Assembly (NCBI GenBank): GCA_947627695.1
Contig: CANQXF010000001.1
Coordinates: 124,001 to 188,000 of the forward strand
Origin: an uncultured Ruminiclostridium sp.
GTDB lineage: Bacteria; Bacillota; Clostridia; Oscillospirales; Ruminococcaceae
DNA: 64,000 nucleotides
Reading direction: 5' to 3'
This document shows, piece after piece, positions 17,124-26,702 of this stretch. Under the pieces are notes generated by a model, which ran no database searches, had not been told where the DNA came from, and saw only the letters and a list, made by a program, of their open reading frames with translations. A program made the position numbers and the translations under genes. Numbering within the stretch: position 1 is the first letter of the stretch; each line of letters starts with the position of its first letter.

Positions 17124-17161
17124 AAAGATCCCCCTTCAGCAGATTATGCTTTAAGGGGGAT
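17122..17161 (-). terminator. Terminator hairpin that also carries the RBS of the YtaF-like gene
   Basis: On the minus strand ATCCCCCTT (17161-17153) pairs with AAGGGGGAT (17136-17128) around an inner AGCA/TGCT stem, then a T5 tract. It is a strong intrinsic terminator shape for the pyrimidine operon. The G-run of the 3' arm lies 6 bases before the TTG start of the downstream gene. Confidence 0.8.
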
Positions 17162-17171
17162 TTTGTGACTT

Positions 17172-17840
17172 TTATTTATCTTCCTGATCTCCCCACCACA
17201 TTTTGTGAGGGGCAAGAGCAGGGTCTTTTTTTATATGAGAATAATCGTTGATAAACACTTCTGTTGGTTCAAAATCATCGTTGAAGGTGTAACAGCTTAT
17301 TGCTGTATTGTCAAGCCACGGGCAGGATTCTATCTGTTCCAGCGGCAGGCCTCTGAGAAAACAGCAAAGATTTTTCAACGCGCAGCCGTGAGATGCGATT
17401 GCTATAATTTTACCCTTGTTCTCTTTTACAACACGCATTGCGCCTTTGCTCATACGTTCGTATACCTGCCGCATTGATTCTCCCTCTTCACTTTTGAAGT
17501 TGGGAAGATCGTTTTCCCAAGCGGGGTATGTAAGGGGAAAAAGAGAGGGCAGCTCGCTCCACTTGTGTCCGTCCATTTCGCCGCCGTCTATCTCGGCAAA
17601 GGCGCTGTCAGGAATTATAGGAGCGTTGTGAAAGCGGTTTGCCGCCTGTGCGGTCTTTAATGCTCTTTTTAACGGAGAAGAATATATTATGTCAAACGGA
17701 ATTTCCTTGCAGCGTTCGGCTAAACAGTCAAGCTGCCGTTCGCCTTTTTGGGTGATATCGCAGTCTATCCTGCCCTGAAATATCTCGGTAATATTCCCTT
17801 CCGCCTCGCAGTGGCGAATAAGATACAAAGTCGTTACCAT
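17172..17840 (-). CDS. Histidine phosphatase family protein (phosphoglycerate-mutase-like)
   Basis: This 222-residue enzyme belongs to the phosphohistidine phosphatase superfamily. The N-terminal catalytic signature reads LIRHCEAEGN near residue 7, keeping the phospho-accepting histidine and arginine but with cysteine where the usual RHG glycine stands. The second histidine is in IASHGCALKNL near residue 146, and YSSPLKRALKTA supplies the second arginine. The substrate cannot be assigned; sugar phosphate or alpha-ribazole phosphate are possibilities. It overlaps the pyrD end by 7 bases, so it is transcribed with the pyrimidine genes. Confidence 0.88.
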   Translation of the reverse strand: MVTTLYLIRHCEAEGNITEIFQGRIDCDITQKGERQLDCLAERCKEIPFDIIYSSPLKRALKTAQAANRFHNAPIIPDSAFAEIDGGEMDGHKWSELPSLFPLTYPAWENDLPNFKSEEGESMRQVYERMSKGAMRVVKENKGKIIAIASHGCALKNLCCFLRGLPLEQIESCPWLDNTAISCYTFNDDFEPTEVFINDYSHIKKDPALAPHKMWWGDQEDK

Positions 17841-18748
17841 GGCTGAACTGTTCCTACTATTTCTTCAAGTGAATTCAAATCATTCTCCTCCATATATTTT
17901 TCAAGCCCATCAATGACTTTGAGAGGAGAATACGGGTCGGTAAATATAGCCGTTCCCATTTGTATCGCTTTAGCTCCAGCCATCATCATTTCTATTGCGT
18001 CAGCCGCAGTGGTTATTCCGCCCATTCCAACAACATCGATATCAACGGCGTTTGCTACCTGCCACACCATTCTTAATGCCACGGGAAAAACAGCAGGTCC
18101 TGAGAAGCCGCCGACATTATTTTTCAGTATAGGTCGGCGTGTTCTGATGTCGATCCTCATACCGAGAAGAGTATTTATCAGAGAAAGGCAGTCTGCGCCC
18201 TCCGCTTCAACAGCTTTGGCAATATCCACAATATTGGTCACATTAGGCGTCAGCTTTACCATCAGAGGCTTTTTTGTGACGGCACGCACGGTTTTTGTAA
18301 CTGCCGCCGCACCATCACAGGTAACGCCCCAGCTTGCGCCGCCCTGTTTTACGTTGGGACAGGAAATGTTCAGTTCTATCATATCGACGTCGGTGCTGTC
18401 GAGGCGTTCCACCGCCTGTTTGTAATCGTCCAGAGTTGCTCCCGCAATATTGGCGATGATCACGTTTCCGTCTTTTTTCAATTGGGGGAGATAGCCTGTG
18501 ATGAACATATCTATTCCGGGATTTTGAAGTCCTACGGAATTAAGCATACCCGCAGGGGTTTCAGCAATCCTCGGAGCAGGATTACCGTTTCTCGGCTCTA
18601 AAGTTGTTCCTTTGCAGGAAATTCCGCCAAGCTTATTGAGTGGGTATAAGTCGGTGTAATCCTGACCGAAGCCGTAAGTTCCCGAGGCGGCTATGACGGG
18701 ATTTGGAAATCTTACTCCCGCTACCGTAACAGACAGATCTTTGCTCAC
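17834..18748 (-). CDS. pyrD: Dihydroorotate dehydrogenase B, catalytic subunit
   Basis: This FMN enzyme oxidises dihydroorotate to orotate and in class 1B forms a heterotetramer with PyrK to use NAD. The 304 residues show GVRFPNPVIAASGTYGFG, NGNPAPRIAETPAGMLNS, the active-site region NISCPNVKQGG with the base cysteine, KLTPNVTNI and VGMGGITTAADAIEM for phosphate binding. Its start overlaps the pyrK stop. Confidence 0.96.
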   Translation of the reverse strand: MSKDLSVTVAGVRFPNPVIAASGTYGFGQDYTDLYPLNKLGGISCKGTTLEPRNGNPAPRIAETPAGMLNSVGLQNPGIDMFITGYLPQLKKDGNVIIANIAGATLDDYKQAVERLDSTDVDMIELNISCPNVKQGGASWGVTCDGAAAVTKTVRAVTKKPLMVKLTPNVTNIVDIAKAVEAEGADCLSLINTLLGMRIDIRTRRPILKNNVGGFSGPAVFPVALRMVWQVANAVDIDVVGMGGITTAADAIEMMMAGAKAIQMGTAIFTDPYSPLKVIDGLEKYMEENDLNSLEEIVGTVQPW

Positions 18749-19524
18749 AGTACCACCTCCTCGGCTTTAAAAACAGGACCGTCCTTGCAAACACGCAAGA
18801 CAAAATCTCTTCCGCCTTTTCTTATATTGCAGGCGCATCCTACACAAGCCCCGACGCCGCACGCCATACGCTGCTCCAGAGATACTTCGCAGGGAATGTT
18901 GTACACCCTTGCTGTATTTATAACAGCCTTAAGCATAGGCGTAGGACCGCAGGCATATATCATAGCGGTCTTTCCTCTTTCAAGCTCTTCTATCAGGGGA
19001 AAAGTTACCAGTCCCTTTTCGCCGTAGCTGCCGTCATCAGTGCAGACAGCAGTTTCTGCGCCCACACGTTTAAAATCCTCTTCAAGGATAACTCGGTCCT
19101 TATTGCGGAAACCGAGAACGGCTTTGACCTTGTTATCGGTATATTCCGCCGCTGTTCCCAGCATAGGAGGAACGCCGATTCCGCCGCCTATGACAATAAC
19201 AGTCTTGTCTGAAGGAATTTCTTTTATCGTAAAGCCGTTGCCGAGGGGGGCTATCATATCCATTTTTTTGCCTGCTTCAAGCTGTGACAGCTTGTCAGTC
19301 CCGTTTCCTCTGACTTCAAATACTATTCGGATAGTTCCCTTTTCTCTGTTTATTTCACAAATCGAGATAGGACGGCGAAGCGTGTAGCCCTCCGCCCTGA
19401 TGTGGACGAATTGCCCCGCTTTCGCGGCTAAAGCCACGCTTGGGCAATGAATAACATATGAAAAAATCCCGCTTGCAATTTCCGATCTTTCAACTATCGG
19501 AAATTCATCACAAAAGAATGCCAT
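18745..19524 (-). CDS. pyrK: Dihydroorotate dehydrogenase B, electron transfer subunit
   Basis: PyrK carries FAD and a [2Fe-2S] cluster and passes electrons from PyrD to NAD. The 259 residues contain the FAD-binding LRRPISICE, the NAD-binding VIGGGIGVPPMLG and CGPTPML, and the cluster ligands in CGVGACVGCAC plus a later Cys in RVCKDGPVF. It sits directly upstream of pyrD with overlapping ends. Confidence 0.96.
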   Translation of the reverse strand: MAFFCDEFPIVERSEIASGIFSYVIHCPSVALAAKAGQFVHIRAEGYTLRRPISICEINREKGTIRIVFEVRGNGTDKLSQLEAGKKMDMIAPLGNGFTIKEIPSDKTVIVIGGGIGVPPMLGTAAEYTDNKVKAVLGFRNKDRVILEEDFKRVGAETAVCTDDGSYGEKGLVTFPLIEELERGKTAMIYACGPTPMLKAVINTARVYNIPCEVSLEQRMACGVGACVGCACNIRKGGRDFVLRVCKDGPVFKAEEVVL

Positions 19525-19526
19525 TA

Positions 19527-20048
19527 TTATTTCTCCTCATTATTATTCGGCTGGATTTTCTTTATACTTTTAACTGCAAAATAGATTATTACAATGGATA
19601 ATATTATATCAAACGGTATCTGTGGAGTAATTATTCGGTCGTATGCGGAGGTAAGTATGTTCTGATGTATGCACATTCCCTCAAATACTGCCAGAAGGGT
19701 GGGTATTCGCAAACAGGTTATGGCTGTTATAACAATGTCGCTGTATTTCTGAGCATTAGTTTCGTTTATGATATATTTTTTCGGCATTTTCCTCGGAAGA
19801 TATATCATAAGAAGAGATATAACTATAACTAAAGCGGAAATAGCGACCCAGACTATGTTCCACTGCCATACCACCAAGCCTGTTACTTCGCTATTGGAGC
19901 TTGTTATACGGTCGTTCATAGTGTCAATGAAATCGCCGAATGAAAAAACGCATTGGACAGTGGCATAGCATATCAGCAGTGCGACTGCGTCAAGCACCAT
20001 TTGCAGTATGGTATAATTTCTTTTTACCTTTAATGTGCCTATTTTCAT
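19527..20048 (-). CDS. Uncharacterised four-helix membrane protein in the pyrimidine operon
   Basis: I do not recognise this 173-residue protein. It has hydrophobic segments near residues 14-34, 63-86, 105-125 and 143-162, a basic N-terminus (KIGTLKVKRNYT) and a basic C-terminal tail, fitting four transmembrane helices. No catalytic motif is visible. It lies 19 bases after carB and 2 bases before pyrK, with the same orientation, so it is almost certainly co-transcribed with de novo UMP genes. A role in pyrimidine or orotate handling is possible but rests only on location. Confidence 0.75.
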   Translation of the reverse strand: MKIGTLKVKRNYTILQMVLDAVALLICYATVQCVFSFGDFIDTMNDRITSSNSEVTGLVVWQWNIVWVAISALVIVISLLMIYLPRKMPKKYIINETNAQKYSDIVITAITCLRIPTLLAVFEGMCIHQNILTSAYDRIITPQIPFDIILSIVIIYFAVKSIKKIQPNNNEEK

Positions 20049-20067
20049 TTCAAAGATATTTCCCCGA

Positions 20068-23000
20068 TCAGATTTTTGTTATATCAACCATTTCAACATC
20101 ATCTATGGATTTATGCATTTCCAGACAGGAGGCAAGCGCATTTGCCGTATCAACAGAAGTCATACATACTATCGAGCGCTCAACTGCCTTTCTTCTCATC
20201 TTTACGCTGTCACGGGCAGGATCACGTCCTGTTTCAGAGGTTGAAATAACGTAGCATATTTTTCCGCTTTCAAGTAGCGAAATAACGTTAGGTTCCTTAT
20301 GCTCATTTATGCGATAGGTAAAGTTTGTGGCTATCATATTTCTGTTAAGGAGCGAAGCGGTGCCGCTGGTGGCGTAAATATCAAATCCCAGCGCCTCAAA
20401 ACGGCTGGCAAGGTCGATTATTTCAGGCTTATCCTGATTTCTCACCGAGAAAAGCACGCCGCCCTTGTACTGCATTTTAAAGCCTGCAGCGATAAGACCT
20501 TTGTACAGTGCTTCGGAAAATGTTCTTGCTATGCCGAGACATTCGCCTGTGGATTTCATTTCAGGTCCTAACTGAGTATCAACATCGTGGAGCTTTTCAA
20601 AGCTGAACACTGGAACTTTTACCGCTACATAATCGCCTACGGGATAAAGTCCGCTTGAATAACCCTGCTCCTTAAGAGAATGACCAAGCATAATTTTTGT
20701 AGCAATATCCACCATAGGAACGCCTGTTACCTTGCTGATGTAAGGGACAGTTCTGGAAGAGCGTGGATTTACCTCAATTACATATACCTGATGATTATAT
20801 ACTACATATTGGATATTCACAAGTCCGATAACGTTAAGGGCTTTTGCAAGGCGCTCAGTGTAAGTTATGATTACCTTTTTCACACGCTCACTCAGGGTCT
20901 GGGCAGGATATACGGAAATACTGTCGCCGCTGTGTACGCCTGCACGCTCAATATGCTCCATTATTCCGGGGATAAGGAAATCGGTGCCATCGCAAATAGC
21001 GTCGACTTCGACCTCGGTTCCCATCATATATTTATCGATAAGTACAGGATTTTCCAATTTATGTGAGGTAATTATCTTCATATACTCGATAACGTCGCTG
21101 TCAGCATTGGCTATTATCATATTCTGACCGCCAAGGACATATGAAGGACGGAGAAGAACGGGATAGCCAAGTTTATTTGCGGCCGCTATCGCCTCTTCCG
21201 CCGTGAATACCGTTTCACCTGCGGGTCTGGGAATGTCGCATTTTTCAAGCAGCTCATCAAAAAGCTCTCTGTCCTCGGCGGCGTCTATGCTTTCAGCGCA
21301 GGTTCCCATTATGTTTGCACCTATCTCCTGCAAGTGCTTGGTGAGTTTTATCGCTGTTTGCCCGCCAAACTGCACCACTACGCCGTCAGGCTTTTCAGTA
21401 GCGATAAGGCTGTCAACGTCCTCAAATGTAAGAGGATCAAAGTAAAGTCTGTCGCCTGTATCAAAATCGGTGGATACGGTTTCAGGATTGTTATTGCAAA
21501 GTATCGCCTCACAGCCAAGCTCTTTCAGCGCCCATACACAGTGGACCGAGCAATAGTCGAACTCGATTCCCTGCCCTATTCTGATAGGGCCTGAGCCGAA
21601 AACAAGGACTTTTTTCTTGTCGGTAGGGTGCTGCTGTAAAAATTCTTCGGCTTCGTTCTCCTCGTCGTAGGTGCTGTAAAAATAAGGCGTTTCAGCGGAA
21701 AATTCTGCGGCGCAGGTATCTACCATTTTGTAGACTGCGTGGCGTTTTTTAATTCCCCACTCCTCAAGTGATTTTCCTGAAATAGCCTCTATCGACTTGT
21801 CGAGATAGCAGTATTTCTTTGCGGTATCGTATTTTTCCTGCGTCAGCTCGCCGTCGGAAAGCCAATCCTCAAGCTCCTTAAGATTTTTCAGCTTGCTGAC
21901 GAACCACTTGTCTATCTTGGTGATCTCACATATCGTATCGACGGAAATACCTCGCTTTAAGGCCTCAAACACACAGAAAGAACGATCAACGTCTATATCA
22001 TGGAGCTTTTCCAATACTTCCTCATCGGTAAGGGCTGTGAACGCCTTTTTGCGCATAGTATCCATTCCAAGTTCAATTGAACGGACAGCCTTCATCATTG
22101 CAGCTTCAAAACTGGTACCTATCGCCATTATCTCGCCCGTGGCTTTCATCTGTGTGCCGAGAGTCTTCTTCGCGTATACGAATTTATCAAAAGGCCATTT
22201 GGGGAATTTTACCACTACATAGTCAAGTGCAGGCTCAAAGCAGGCGTAGGTCTTGCCTGTGACCTGATTGACTATTTCGTCAAGAGAATAGCCTATCGCT
22301 ATTCTTGTAGCGACCTTTGCTATGGGATAGCCTGTTGCTTTTGACGCCAATGCAGACGAACGGCTTACACGGGGATTTACTTCTATTACCGCGTATTCAA
22401 AGCTGTTGGGATTTAATGCAAACTGGCAGTTACAGCCACCCTCCACCTTTAACGCCTGAATTATGTTCAAAGCGGCTGTACGGAGCATCTGATATTCCTT
22501 ATCCGCAAGAGTTACAGCGGGAGCGATAACTATGCTGTCGCCTGTGTGTACGCCTACGGGGTCAAAGTTTTCCATAGAGCAAACGGTAATAACATTTCCC
22601 TTTGCGTCACGAATAACTTCAAACTCTATTTCTTTCCAGCCGCTTATACAGCGTTCAACAAGTATCTGATGTATAGGGGATATTCTCAGTCCGTTTATCG
22701 CTATCTCGTGAAGCTCATCAGCGTTGTTCGCTATGCCGCCGCCTGTTCCTCCCAAGGTAAATGCGGGACGGACAATAACGGGATAACCTATCTCATTATT
22801 GGCAAAATCCATTGCGTCCTCCAAGGTTTCCACTACCTTTGAGGGAATACAGGGTTCGCCGATTTCCTCCATTGTATCTTTAAACGCCTGTCTGTCCTCA
22901 GCCTTGTGTATAGTGAGAGGGTCAGCACCAAGCAGCTTTACATTGTGGCTCTCCAAAAATCCCTCTTCCGCAAGTTGCATTGAAAGGGTAAGGCCTGTCT

Positions 23001-23277
23001 GTCCGCCTAAAGTGGACAGGATACTGTCAGGCTTTTCTATTTCTATTATCCTTTTAAGGCAGTCAAGGGTCAACGGCTCAATGTATATCTTGTCCGCCAT
23101 ATGCTTGTCGGTCATTATGGTAGCGGGGTTGGAATTGACCAAAACTACCTCCAAACCCTCCTGCTTCAGTACACGGCAAGCCTGAGAGCCTGCATAGTCA
23201 AATTCGGCTGCCTGTCCTATAACTATCGGACCTGAACCTATCATAAGAACTTTTTTTATATCACTTCTCAGCGGCAT
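20068..23277 (-). CDS. carB: Carbamoyl-phosphate synthase, large subunit
   Basis: This subunit makes carbamoyl phosphate from bicarbonate, ammonia passed from CarA and two ATP. The 1069 residues contain two homologous ATP-grasp halves: MIGSGPIVIGQAAEFDYAG near residue 12 and VFGSGPIRIGQGIEFDY near 555, each followed by its ATP-binding core (VIRPAFTLGGTGGG; LLRPSYVLGGQNM). The C-terminal allosteric MGS-like domain is at about 930-1069. Full-length with no break. It starts at the carA stop. Confidence 0.97.
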   Translation of the reverse strand: MPLRSDIKKVLMIGSGPIVIGQAAEFDYAGSQACRVLKQEGLEVVLVNSNPATIMTDKHMADKIYIEPLTLDCLKRIIEIEKPDSILSTLGGQTGLTLSMQLAEEGFLESHNVKLLGADPLTIHKAEDRQAFKDTMEEIGEPCIPSKVVETLEDAMDFANNEIGYPVIVRPAFTLGGTGGGIANNADELHEIAINGLRISPIHQILVERCISGWKEIEFEVIRDAKGNVITVCSMENFDPVGVHTGDSIVIAPAVTLADKEYQMLRTAALNIIQALKVEGGCNCQFALNPNSFEYAVIEVNPRVSRSSALASKATGYPIAKVATRIAIGYSLDEIVNQVTGKTYACFEPALDYVVVKFPKWPFDKFVYAKKTLGTQMKATGEIMAIGTSFEAAMMKAVRSIELGMDTMRKKAFTALTDEEVLEKLHDIDVDRSFCVFEALKRGISVDTICEITKIDKWFVSKLKNLKELEDWLSDGELTQEKYDTAKKYCYLDKSIEAISGKSLEEWGIKKRHAVYKMVDTCAAEFSAETPYFYSTYDEENEAEEFLQQHPTDKKKVLVFGSGPIRIGQGIEFDYCSVHCVWALKELGCEAILCNNNPETVSTDFDTGDRLYFDPLTFEDVDSLIATEKPDGVVVQFGGQTAIKLTKHLQEIGANIMGTCAESIDAAEDRELFDELLEKCDIPRPAGETVFTAEEAIAAANKLGYPVLLRPSYVLGGQNMIIANADSDVIEYMKIITSHKLENPVLIDKYMMGTEVEVDAICDGTDFLIPGIMEHIERAGVHSGDSISVYPAQTLSERVKKVIITYTERLAKALNVIGLVNIQYVVYNHQVYVIEVNPRSSRTVPYISKVTGVPMVDIATKIMLGHSLKEQGYSSGLYPVGDYVAVKVPVFSFEKLHDVDTQLGPEMKSTGECLGIARTFSEALYKGLIAAGFKMQYKGGVLFSVRNQDKPEIIDLASRFEALGFDIYATSGTASLLNRNMIATNFTYRINEHKEPNVISLLESGKICYVISTSETGRDPARDSVKMRRKAVERSIVCMTSVDTANALASCLEMHKSIDDVEMVDITKI

Positions 23278-24386
23278 TATTTATGCTCCTCCATAAGCTG
23301 AATAAATTCATCGAAAAGGTATGCGGTGTCCTGCGGTCCGCCGCAGGCTTCGGGGTGAAACTGAACTGTGAAAGCAGGAGCATTGGTGTATCTTACTCCC
23401 TCGCAGGTTTTGTCGTTGGCATTTATATGGCTCACCTTGCCCACTTCTGGGGAAATGCTTTCATTTACAACTGCATAACCGTGATTCTGGCTGGTTATAA
23501 ACGTGCGGTCCATATCGATATCGGTAACAGGCTGGTTTCCGCCTCTGTGACCGTACTTCAGCTTTACCGTGCTTCCGCCGTTGGCAAGAGCTAAAAGCTG
23601 ATGTCCCAGGCATATGCCGAAAGTGGGTATCTGCTTTTCTATAAGCTCACGGAGAGTTGCAATAGATTCCTTGTTATCCGTCGGATCTCCGGGACCGTTT
23701 GACAGCATTATCCCGTCGGGATCAAAGGCAGTTATTTCATCAGCGGTAACATTTGATGGGAATACGGTAACATCACAGCCACGCTTTTCCAATTCACGCC
23801 TTATGTTATATTTATAGCCGTAATCTATCAGAGCGACCTTGTATTTTTTCTCGGTTTTATTTTCGGAATATTTGGTGGGCTTGCTTACCGTTACTTTAGG
23901 AACAGGCTTTTCTATGCGGAATGAGCGTATTTTTTCAAGCGCTGCCGATTTAAACTGTTCGTCAGGCTCGTGTGTGGTTATCATTCCGTTCATTACGCCT
24001 GTTTCACGGATTATTCTTGTAAGCCGGCGAGTGTCTATGTCGTAAAGTCCGATTATGCCGTTTTCTTTCAGATATTCGTCAATTCCCTTTTCACAGCGAA
24101 AATTTGAGGGGACTTTACAGTATTCACGGACGATGTAGCCGCTTACCACGCTTCCCTCAGATTCTTTATCAATCGAATTTATGCCGTAATTTCCTATAAG
24201 GGGAAAGGTCTGTGTGACGATCTGTCCGCAGTAGCTGGGGTCGGTCAGAGTTTCCTGATAACCTGTCATAGCGGTGGTAAATACTACTTCTCCGATTACC
24301 TCGCCCTCTGCGCCAAAGCTCTTTCCCTTGAACACGGTACCGTCAGATAATATAAGATAAGCTGTTTTTGCAGTCAAAAAATCCAT
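23277..24386 (-). CDS. carA: Carbamoyl-phosphate synthase, small (glutaminase) subunit
   Basis: CarA hydrolyses glutamine and channels ammonia to CarB. The 369 residues show the N-terminal CarA domain with TAMTGYQETLTDPSY and the class I glutaminase domain with the nucleophile Cys in FGICLGHQLLA near residue 258, KYGHRGGNQPV, and the triad His/Glu in VQFHPEA. One base overlap with carB. The single carAB set inside a pyr operon suggests pyrimidine-linked control. Confidence 0.97.
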   Translation of the reverse strand: MDFLTAKTAYLILSDGTVFKGKSFGAEGEVIGEVVFTTAMTGYQETLTDPSYCGQIVTQTFPLIGNYGINSIDKESEGSVVSGYIVREYCKVPSNFRCEKGIDEYLKENGIIGLYDIDTRRLTRIIRETGVMNGMITTHEPDEQFKSAALEKIRSFRIEKPVPKVTVSKPTKYSENKTEKKYKVALIDYGYKYNIRRELEKRGCDVTVFPSNVTADEITAFDPDGIMLSNGPGDPTDNKESIATLRELIEKQIPTFGICLGHQLLALANGGSTVKLKYGHRGGNQPVTDIDMDRTFITSQNHGYAVVNESISPEVGKVSHINANDKTCEGVRYTNAPAFTVQFHPEACGGPQDTAYLFDEFIQLMEEHK

Positions 24387-24414
24387 TTTTACCTCCGTGG
24401 GTATATTTTATGCG

Positions 24415-25347
24415 TCAGTTTAATTCTATCTTGTTCACAAATCCCATTATTTCGTCACGCATACGGATCGCTTCACGGCGAGCCGCCTGCGCAAAATCTT
24501 TTTCGTCGCACTTTTCCTTTTGATAAGCGCACATAATTCCTCTTGAGCTGTTTACGATACCGCCAAAGCCGTTTTTGTCAAATGCGGCGGAAATATCCTT
24601 GGCGCTTGCGCCCTGAGCGCCGTAGCCGGGGATAAGGAAAAAGGTATGAGGTAGCCTTTCACGAAGTATTGCAATCTGTTCGGGGTATGTAGCGCCTGCC
24701 ACTATGCCGACGCCACTGTAACCGTATTTTCCCATAAGGTCTTTGCCCCATTCCTCGCACATATCGCCCATTATCTCATAAACCGCACGGTCGCCTATCT
24801 TCATATCCTGTAATTCGCCTGAGGAGGGATTGGATGTTTTTGCAAGGACGAACATTCCCTTGTCATATTCGTTGCAGACCTTTATTACAGGCTTTATGCC
24901 GTCGCTGCCAAGATAACCGTTTACCGTCAGGGCATCTCCGAGAAAAGGCTCCAATTCTTCGCTTCCTACCTTTACCTTTCCCAGATGAGCTGCGGCGTAG
25001 GCTTCCATTGTGCTTCCTATGTCGTTACGCTTGCCGTCGGTTATTACGAACATTCCTTTACTGCGGGCGTATTCCTGAGTTTTATACAGCGTTTTTACAC
25101 CTGCATAGCCGTACATCTCGTAATATGCCGCCTGCGGTTTTACGGCGGGAACTATGTCGCAAAGTGCGTCTATAAGCTCCTTATTGAACCATAAAAGCGC
25201 TTTTGCCGCACCTTTCAGTGTTTCACCGTATTTTTCAAATGCTTTTTTCTTAATGTATTCGGGGACGTAATCCAACTTCGGGTCAAGCCCTGCAACAGTC
25301 GGATTTTGCTTTTCTGCTATTTTCTCGATAAGTCTGTCAAGTGACAT
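24415..25347 (-). CDS. pyrF: Orotidine 5'-phosphate decarboxylase, type 2
   Basis: This enzyme makes UMP from OMP. At 310 residues it is the longer type 2 (Mycobacterium/Clostridium) form. The catalytic segment reads FVITDGKRNDIGSTMEAYA near residue 98, keeping the Lys and Asp charge pattern. Other family stretches are PTVAGLDPKLDYVP at the start and VGATYPEQIAILRERLP before the C-terminal phosphate loop GYGAQGAS. The start overlaps the pyrC stop. Confidence 0.95.
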   Translation of the reverse strand: MSLDRLIEKIAEKQNPTVAGLDPKLDYVPEYIKKKAFEKYGETLKGAAKALLWFNKELIDALCDIVPAVKPQAAYYEMYGYAGVKTLYKTQEYARSKGMFVITDGKRNDIGSTMEAYAAAHLGKVKVGSEELEPFLGDALTVNGYLGSDGIKPVIKVCNEYDKGMFVLAKTSNPSSGELQDMKIGDRAVYEIMGDMCEEWGKDLMGKYGYSGVGIVAGATYPEQIAILRERLPHTFFLIPGYGAQGASAKDISAAFDKNGFGGIVNSSRGIMCAYQKEKCDEKDFAQAARREAIRMRDEIMGFVNKIELN

Positions 25348-26642
25348 TATTGTTCCTCCTTTTCCTTGTTATCATCTTTGTATACTATCTCACCATTCAG
25401 AATGGTATATTTGACTTTTCCTGTGAGTGTCATTCCTTTAAAGCAGGTGTTTTTTGACTTTGAATGGAGCTTTTCGAGCTCTACCGTCCACTGTTCGGTT
25501 TCGCTGAATATGGCAATATCGGCGGGAGAACCTACGCTGAGCGTTCCTCCCTCAATTCCAAGTATCTGACGGGGACGGACGCACATAAGGTCAACAAGCT
25601 GTACAAGCGTTATTTTTCCTGTATTTAGCAGCATTGTAACTGTTGCCGCAAGTGATGTCTCAAGTCCTACAACTCCGTTGGGAGCAGTCAAAAAGTCGGA
25701 TTTTTCTTCAGCAGTGTGCGGAGCGTGGTCGGTGACTATGCAGTCTATCGTGCCATCGCATATTGCTTCGGTTATTGCGTCAACATCAGCCTGTTCACGA
25801 AGAGGCGGGTTCATTCTGTAATCAGCGTCGCGGCTGAACAGCTTGTCCTCGGTAAGAGTGAAGTAATGCGGAGCAGTTTCGCAGGTGACCTTCGACTCCT
25901 TGCTTTTTGCAAGGCGAATTATATTTACAGCCTCTTTGGTGGAAACGTGAGCAATATGGATAGGCATTCTCTGTTCGCCTGCAAGGAAAATTTCTCGGGC
26001 AGTGATGTAGTTCTCGCTGGAGCGTGCCATTCCCTTAACGCCCATAGTTTCGCTTACGGCGCCTTTGTTGATTATTCCGCCGTCTATTATGTCAATGTCT
26101 TCACAATGACTTATTATTGCAAGACGTTCAAGCGCCGCTTTGCGGATAGCCTGTTTCATTATCATTGCGTTTTTTACAGGTTTTCCGTCATCGCTCACCG
26201 CAACACAGCCTGCGTTCTTCAAGGCGGTGAAATCTGTAAGTTCTGCTCCCGACAAGCCTTTCGTAATTGCGCCCACAGGATACACCTTTGCTTTGGCGGT
26301 CTTTGCTTTTTCGAGAATATAAGAAACAATTTCCGCATTATCTATTGGCGGCGTAGTATTGGGCATACAGGCGACAGCGGTAACTCCACCCGCTGCAGCA
26401 GCCTCACAAGCGGTATAAATATCTTCCTTGTGAGTCTGCCCGGGGTCACGGAGATGAACGTGCATATCGCATATTCCCGGAATAATTGTAAGTCCACGGC
26501 AATTTATCACATCGGCATTTTCGGGAACATCAAGATTTTTTCCCAGTTCGGCTATAACACCGTCCTTTATCTTTATATCCAGTGTTTCATCTATTCCGTT
26601 TTTACTGTCAACTACATGACCGTTGGTGAGATAAAGCTCCAT
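25347..26642 (-). CDS. pyrC: Dihydroorotase
   Basis: This zinc amidohydrolase cyclises carbamoyl aspartate to dihydroorotate. The 431-residue start at 26642 has GAGAGGG upstream; a codon five residues earlier is less well placed. The class I motif DMHVHLRDPGQTHKED near residue 60 gives two zinc histidines; later ligands are in HCED and HIAHVS, and VTDHAPHT supplies the catalytic aspartate. It is the first gene of the operon. pyrB and pyrE are not in this window. Confidence 0.96.
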   Translation of the reverse strand: MELYLTNGHVVDSKNGIDETLDIKIKDGVIAELGKNLDVPENADVINCRGLTIIPGICDMHVHLRDPGQTHKEDIYTACEAAAAGGVTAVACMPNTTPPIDNAEIVSYILEKAKTAKAKVYPVGAITKGLSGAELTDFTALKNAGCVAVSDDGKPVKNAMIMKQAIRKAALERLAIISHCEDIDIIDGGIINKGAVSETMGVKGMARSSENYITAREIFLAGEQRMPIHIAHVSTKEAVNIIRLAKSKESKVTCETAPHYFTLTEDKLFSRDADYRMNPPLREQADVDAITEAICDGTIDCIVTDHAPHTAEEKSDFLTAPNGVVGLETSLAATVTMLLNTGKITLVQLVDLMCVRPRQILGIEGGTLSVGSPADIAIFSETEQWTVELEKLHSKSKNTCFKGMTLTGKVKYTILNGEIVYKDDNKEKEEQ

Positions 26643-26656
26643 TTTTATCCCTCTCA

Positions 26657-26690
26657 TAACAAGTTAAATATCAAGAGCAAGTTAAAAATC
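26657..26690 (-). promoter_or_regulatory. Short pyr operon leader with a repeated motif
   Basis: The leader of about 50 bases before pyrC has two copies of TTTAACTTG (minus strand) about 18 bases apart. No PyrR-type anti-terminator or terminator can fit. The repeats may be an operator, but this is only a guess from their symmetry and position. Confidence 0.35.
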
Positions 26691-26702
26691 CCTATTTAAT
26701 TT

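Noticed and set aside
25716-26699. 327-residue ORF on the plus strand opposite pyrC
   Set aside because: It mirrors the clear dihydroorotase frame, lacks recognisable motifs and has a Cys/Tyr/Phe-rich composition typical of antisense frames.
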